Assembly: GCF_032484785.1 (NCBI RefSeq)
Contig: NZ_JAUETR010000001.1
Coordinates: 1,801,501-1,865,500, forward strand
From: Bradyrhizobium sp. SZCCHNS1050
Lineage (GTDB): Bacteria; Pseudomonadota; Alphaproteobacteria; Rhizobiales; Xanthobacteraceae
Reading direction: 5' to 3'
DNA length: 64,000 nucleotides
This document shows, piece after piece, positions 60,609 through 64,000 of the stretch (its first letter is position 1; each line of letters opens with the position of its first letter). The translations under genes were made by a program, and so were the position numbers. The notes under the pieces are model-generated. The model worked only from the letters and a program-made list of their open reading frames with translations. It was not told the origin of the DNA and made no database searches.

Positions 60609-62172
60609 GCGTCGTCGCCTCGGTGATCGGCGGAGCGAGATTCATGGCTCCTTTGAGCTCATAGCCGTAGTTGACACGCTTGCTGTGCCCCCAGACCTGC
60701 TGAAGCTCAAACAGCGGAATAGAACAGACGGCGTCGTGGATCTTGCGCTGAGCCTCCTTCCACAGCTCCTGCTGCCGCTCCACACTGCCTTCCACCCGCG
60801 CCGCCTGTATGTCGGCGTCCGCAACGTCGCAATGGGAGAAGTTGGCAACCGCCGTCGGCTTTCCAATGCTCGAGCTCGAGTGATAGAACTCGGTCAGGTA
60901 CGTGTCGGCGACCGGAAATCTGGCGGCGCCATAAAACACCAGAGCGCTGGCATTGCCGCGAATCTGGCTCTGATACGTGGCGTGATCGACAACGCTCATA
61001 TCCAGCTTGATACCGGCCTTTGCGAGCTGGCGCTGAATAATTTCCATTGTCGGCAGGATAGCCGAGATGTTGGACACCACGACCTTGAGCGTCAGGCCAT
61101 TTGGGTAGCCCGCTTCGGCCAGAAGTGCCTTGGCCTTCACCGGATCGTAAGCATAAGCCCCTGATGAACAGTCCTCTCCGATATAGCCCGGGGGCACGAC
61201 CGAGCAGCCTTTCAGACTGACGCTCTTACCGACAAACTGCACGAGATCGTCGAGATTGACCGCAGCGGCGATTGCCTGTCGGACCTTCAGGTCATCGAGC
61301 GGCGGAATACTGCTGTTGATGTGGAGCGTTCGAAACTCTCCTGGACGGAAGACATCAACGACCATGTTGCCGCGCTGGCGGGTCATATCGACCCAGCGTT
61401 GCTCGCGCCGGCCTTGGATGACGTCGAGCTCTCCAGACGCAAAGGCGAGCTCGCGGGCGCTGTCGGAGGGGATCGTACGGTACATGATATTGCTGATCTG
61501 CGGCCGGCCGCGGAAATAGCCCTCGTTTGCGACCAGCTTCACATGCCGCTGCGTTTCATGCTCTGAAAACGCAAACGGACCCGTACCGACGGGGTTGGAG
61601 GCAAACTTGTCTCCGAGCTCCTCCACTGCTCTTTTGCAGACAATGTTTCCGCCGTGATAGTTGGACAAGCGGCCGAGGAAATTCGGATCTGGATACTTCA
61701 GGGTCACGCGAACGGTGGACCCGTCTACCTTGGCGATGCTCTCCACCGCGGAGAAGTCTGCAGCGAAGCTCGATCGGCTGGGGTCTGCGGCACGTGTCAG
61801 CGAGTAGACGACATCATCTGCGGAGAGGCTGCCCCAGTCGCCGTGAAACTTGACGCCCTTTCGGAGGAAGAAGGTCCAGACTCGTCCGTCTGAGGACGTT
61901 TCCCACCGCTCGGCGAGATCGGGCTCGAGATCCTTAGGGTCCGCGCTCCCTGGCTTGAATCGAACCAGGCCGTTGAACATCAGGCCGATCAGCGGCTTGT
62001 CGGTGCTGGTCGTCGCACGATGGGGGTCGAGCGTGGTAATGTCTGATCCGCCGGCCCCGATTTGCAGGGTGGTCCCCGGGGCTTCCGCTGCAGACACATC
62101 ACCGGTCGCGTTCACCGTGACGGCGATGCAGAAAGCCAACATATAGACGTACTTCATAGAGACGTACTTCAT
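60595..62172 (-). CDS. Peptide/opine-type ABC substrate-binding protein
   Basis: SBP_bac_5-type periplasmic binding protein. From the chosen ATG at 62172 it has 525 residues with a signal peptide (MLAFCIAVTVNATGDVSA) and the family patterns DITTLDPHRATTSTDKPLIG, LAERWETSSDGRVWTFFLRK and VKFHGDWGSLSADDVVYSL. It is the missing binding protein for the Dpp-type transporter at 52923-56741. GAGG precedes the ATG. Earlier TTG/ATG starts in frame exist (up to 62229). The start codon region is duplicated (MKYVS-MKYVY). Confidence 0.88.
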   Translation of the reverse strand: MKYVSMKYVYMLAFCIAVTVNATGDVSAAEAPGTTLQIGAGGSDITTLDPHRATTSTDKPLIGLMFNGLVRFKPGSADPKDLEPDLAERWETSSDGRVWTFFLRKGVKFHGDWGSLSADDVVYSLTRAADPSRSSFAADFSAVESIAKVDGSTVRVTLKYPDPNFLGRLSNYHGGNIVCKRAVEELGDKFASNPVGTGPFAFSEHETQRHVKLVANEGYFRGRPQISNIMYRTIPSDSARELAFASGELDVIQGRREQRWVDMTRQRGNMVVDVFRPGEFRTLHINSSIPPLDDLKVRQAIAAAVNLDDLVQFVGKSVSLKGCSVVPPGYIGEDCSSGAYAYDPVKAKALLAEAGYPNGLTLKVVVSNISAILPTMEIIQRQLAKAGIKLDMSVVDHATYQSQIRGNASALVFYGAARFPVADTYLTEFYHSSSSIGKPTAVANFSHCDVADADIQAARVEGSVERQQELWKEAQRKIHDAVCSIPLFELQQVWGHSKRVNYGYELKGAMNLAPPITEATTLMPR

Positions 62173-62579
62173 CCGGTGCCTCGCCCGTTGCCCACGCATC
62201 AGGCTGGAAGAGTCCTGCATCTCTGTCAAAGTCCGAAATCAAGGAGACCTATTCTTGGGCGTTATGGGCTAACGGCGAAGCTCAACCGCGGCCCAAAAGT
62301 TCGAATACCAGGACCCAGGCGGCAGCGACTGCAGACCCGGCGAACCGTCTACCCGGAGCGCGTCGCCTCCATCCGGAACGGCCCCCATGAGAGCATGAGC
62401 ATAGCTCCGTCACAGGCGGCACGCGGAACCCTGTGCCGCCACACCGCCGCGCGCATCGATGGAGGACGCGCCGTGGTTGGCTTACGGAAGCGATCGATCT
62501 CAAAGCTGGCGATTGCGCGCGACCATCGCGCCGTTTCGCCAATTGCGCGCCGCGCAGGAACGGCGCTTCGTCGTGAGTG
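62173..62579. other. Gene-free stretch between LuxR and binding-protein genes
   Basis: About 400 bases on the minus-strand path from the LuxR gene to the binding-protein gene. No open frame with a motif is seen. It should contain the binding-protein promoter; I find no defensible element. Confidence 0.35.
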
Positions 62580-63386
62580 TCAGAGCGGCAACGGTCGGGC
62601 GGCGTCGGCTTCAGTCGGTGGCGTGTCGGTCCACGCCGACACGGATGGGCCGGATAATCCGGGGATCTCAATGAGACCAAGCCTTATCGCCCTCACGACG
62701 GCGACCGTCCGGCTGTTCGTGCCAAGCTTTCTCATCGCCTTCTTGAGGTGGAAGTTGATCGTGTTTTCGCTGATCTTGAGGATGATTCCGATATCCCAGG
62801 AGGATTTGCCCTCTGCGGTCCACTTCAGGCATTCGCGTTCGCGCTGCGAGAGCCCAATCGCCTTCTTGCCCATCGCTGGCTGGGCAAGCTCGCCAAAAGC
62901 AACATGGAACTGACACGCCAAGGCGTGAAGATGCTTCATATGCCGGATCGGGTCGGCATCGTCGAAGCTGGATGCAAAGGATAGAACGGAGATGCGCCCC
63001 GATGGCCCAAACAGCGGCACGCTCACCCCGTGCTTGAGACCGGCTTCGCGGCTCTCACGAAGGACCAACCGCTCGCCATCCTGCAGCTGCTTCTGCTCGA
63101 GCAGCTGATCCCACATGAATGGACTGCTATGAAACGGGGTTCGCCTGACGACCGGATCGATCTCGTGATACTTGCGCTCGAAATAGTGCTCTCGCCAATC
63201 GAGCGGAAAGTTGAGAGCGACGGCCGGCATAGGATGCTCTGGCAGCCGTACCGTCTCTTCATAGTTCAGGGCGCCATAAGCCACTTGGCCGAACCCCTCA
63301 TCGGCTGCAGAACTGACGAGAAGATCGAAGAGGTCGGACAGCGACTGCGTGCGGTTTGCACAATCGATGAAGCTGAAGAGGTCCAT
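62580..63386 (-). CDS. LuxR-type quorum-sensing regulator
   Basis: A 268-residue LuxR-family receptor. The autoinducer-binding domain keeps the conserved ligand residues Trp64, Tyr68, Asp77, Pro78, Trp92 and Gly120, each at TraR number plus 7. The C-terminal helix-turn-helix is LSQRERECLKWTAEGKSSWD, ILKISENTINFHLKKAMRKL. It should bind an acyl-homoserine lactone and DNA. No LuxI synthase lies in the window. The start at 63386 has GAGG upstream. It lies beside the opine-type genes, as traR does on some Ti plasmids. Confidence 0.88.
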   Translation of the reverse strand: MDLFSFIDCANRTQSLSDLFDLLVSSAADEGFGQVAYGALNYEETVRLPEHPMPAVALNFPLDWREHYFERKYHEIDPVVRRTPFHSSPFMWDQLLEQKQLQDGERLVLRESREAGLKHGVSVPLFGPSGRISVLSFASSFDDADPIRHMKHLHALACQFHVAFGELAQPAMGKKAIGLSQRERECLKWTAEGKSSWDIGIILKISENTINFHLKKAMRKLGTNSRTVAVVRAIRLGLIEIPGLSGPSVSAWTDTPPTEADAARPLPL

Positions 63387-64000
63387 TGCTACCTCACGGC
63401 AGACAAAGCTGCGCAAACTTCCGCCCAGATGTGATCGTGAAAACGAATCCGTCTGAATGTCCCGATTGCCGACGGTCCGTCCTTGCCCCCTCGTCTGCCT
63501 CTATCAAGGCGAGAAGCAGGCGCTTGCTTGTCCAAACTCCAACCCAACCTGAGGTAGACCGTACCATGATACGCTCCGTCGTGCAATTGACGATCATATT
63601 CGATTGATTTTTTCAGAAGCCGCGATGTCATCAACAATGCCCTTCTCCGGAAGCGGCGGCCCTGACGATCTTGCCGACTCCGGCAATCAGATCGCGCAGC
63701 AAAGTGCCTGTTTGATGAGCGATCTTCGGCACTTGTGTCAGCATGCACGAGATTGCTGGTACAAGTTTCGATCGGATCATGCGCACCAGGGACATTCTCC
63801 CGGCACGCAGCACGCGCAAGTCAGGCCTCGCGGCCATCCCAAGCTGAACCCGTTCAAACGGGCCTGGACGAGCCTTGCAAAAGCCAAGAACTACACCCCA
63901 ATACAACTCAGAATTGCGCCAGATTGTAGGTGATATTGGGGCGATGTCTGACAGTTGTCTTCCTCTGAGCAGCCGGTAGGACAGCAGCCGCTCCACAGAC
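63387..64000. other. Gene-free right edge
   Basis: About 610 bases without a convincing gene. Short frames on both strands lack motifs. It must contain the LuxR promoter. No lux box, luxI start or insertion-sequence end is recognised. Confidence 0.35.

Noticed and set aside
63604..63933. Possible luxI-like gene next to the LuxR gene
   Set aside because: Neither strand shows the AHL-synthase motifs, so no LuxI is called.

Overview
This is a GC-rich window with the gene style of a Bradyrhizobium-like alphaproteobacterium (order Hyphomicrobiales). The inference rests on Rhizobiales-type genes (DUF6499/DUF2285, DUF6634-like, octopine-oxidase-like subunits, an OccR/NocR-type LysR regulator) and on dense operons with ATGA or TGATG stop/start overlaps. 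No rRNA, tRNA, CRISPR array or intact insertion sequence was recognised.

Region 1 (251-10708, minus strand) is a nearly complete type II secretion operon, gspD-F-H-G-I-J-K-E-L-M plus a short GspC-like protein. The secretin carries its own lipobox, and no prepilin peptidase gene is in the window. Region 2 (10955-18859, minus) encodes two large exported surface or toxin proteins: an SpvB/VCBS (TcB-like) protein and an RHS protein with a glycine-rich N-terminus and a variable C-terminal tip. A 138-residue candidate immunity protein follows. Region 3 (about 19.1-20.8 kb) is a decay zone with a damaged GDP-fucose synthase gene and a broken methyltransferase gene. It may mark the edge between core and accessory DNA.

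Region 4 (21361-26507) holds an orphan solute-binding protein, a GntR/HutC regulator, a methyltransferase and two poorly known proteins. Region 5 (26845-42393) is the phosphonate locus. A first operon (PEP mutase, O-methyltransferase, phosphonopyruvate decarboxylase, EamA exporter, phosphonoacetaldehyde-type dehydrogenase) is predicted to make and export phosphonoacetate or a derivative. A divergent SorC-type regulator separates it from a second operon: branched-chain-type ABC importer, amidase, phosphonoacetate hydrolase, second alkaline-phosphatase-superfamily phosphodiesterase. That operon should import and dismantle the same kind of compound. One locus thus encodes both building and breaking of a C-P bond.

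Region 6 (42546-46143) has small enzymes, an XRE regulator and an FseA-like mobile-element activator. The FseA-like gene is split into two frames joined by a UUU-C site, the signature of +1 programmed ribosomal frameshifting. Region 7 (46502-62172) repeats the make/break theme with opine-type genes: TIM-barrel isomerase, octopine/nopaline-type dehydrogenase, EamA exporter and MmgE/PrpD protein, then a dipeptide-type ABC importer, a three-subunit opine-oxidase-like dehydrogenase, a divergent LysR regulator and a solute-binding protein. A LuxR-type quorum-sensing receptor (62580-63386) lies at the end. My integrating hypothesis is an accessory, possibly mobile, island that makes and re-uses private nutrients or signals (rhizopine/opine logic), one of them a phosphonate. 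This is inference from gene content, not shown.
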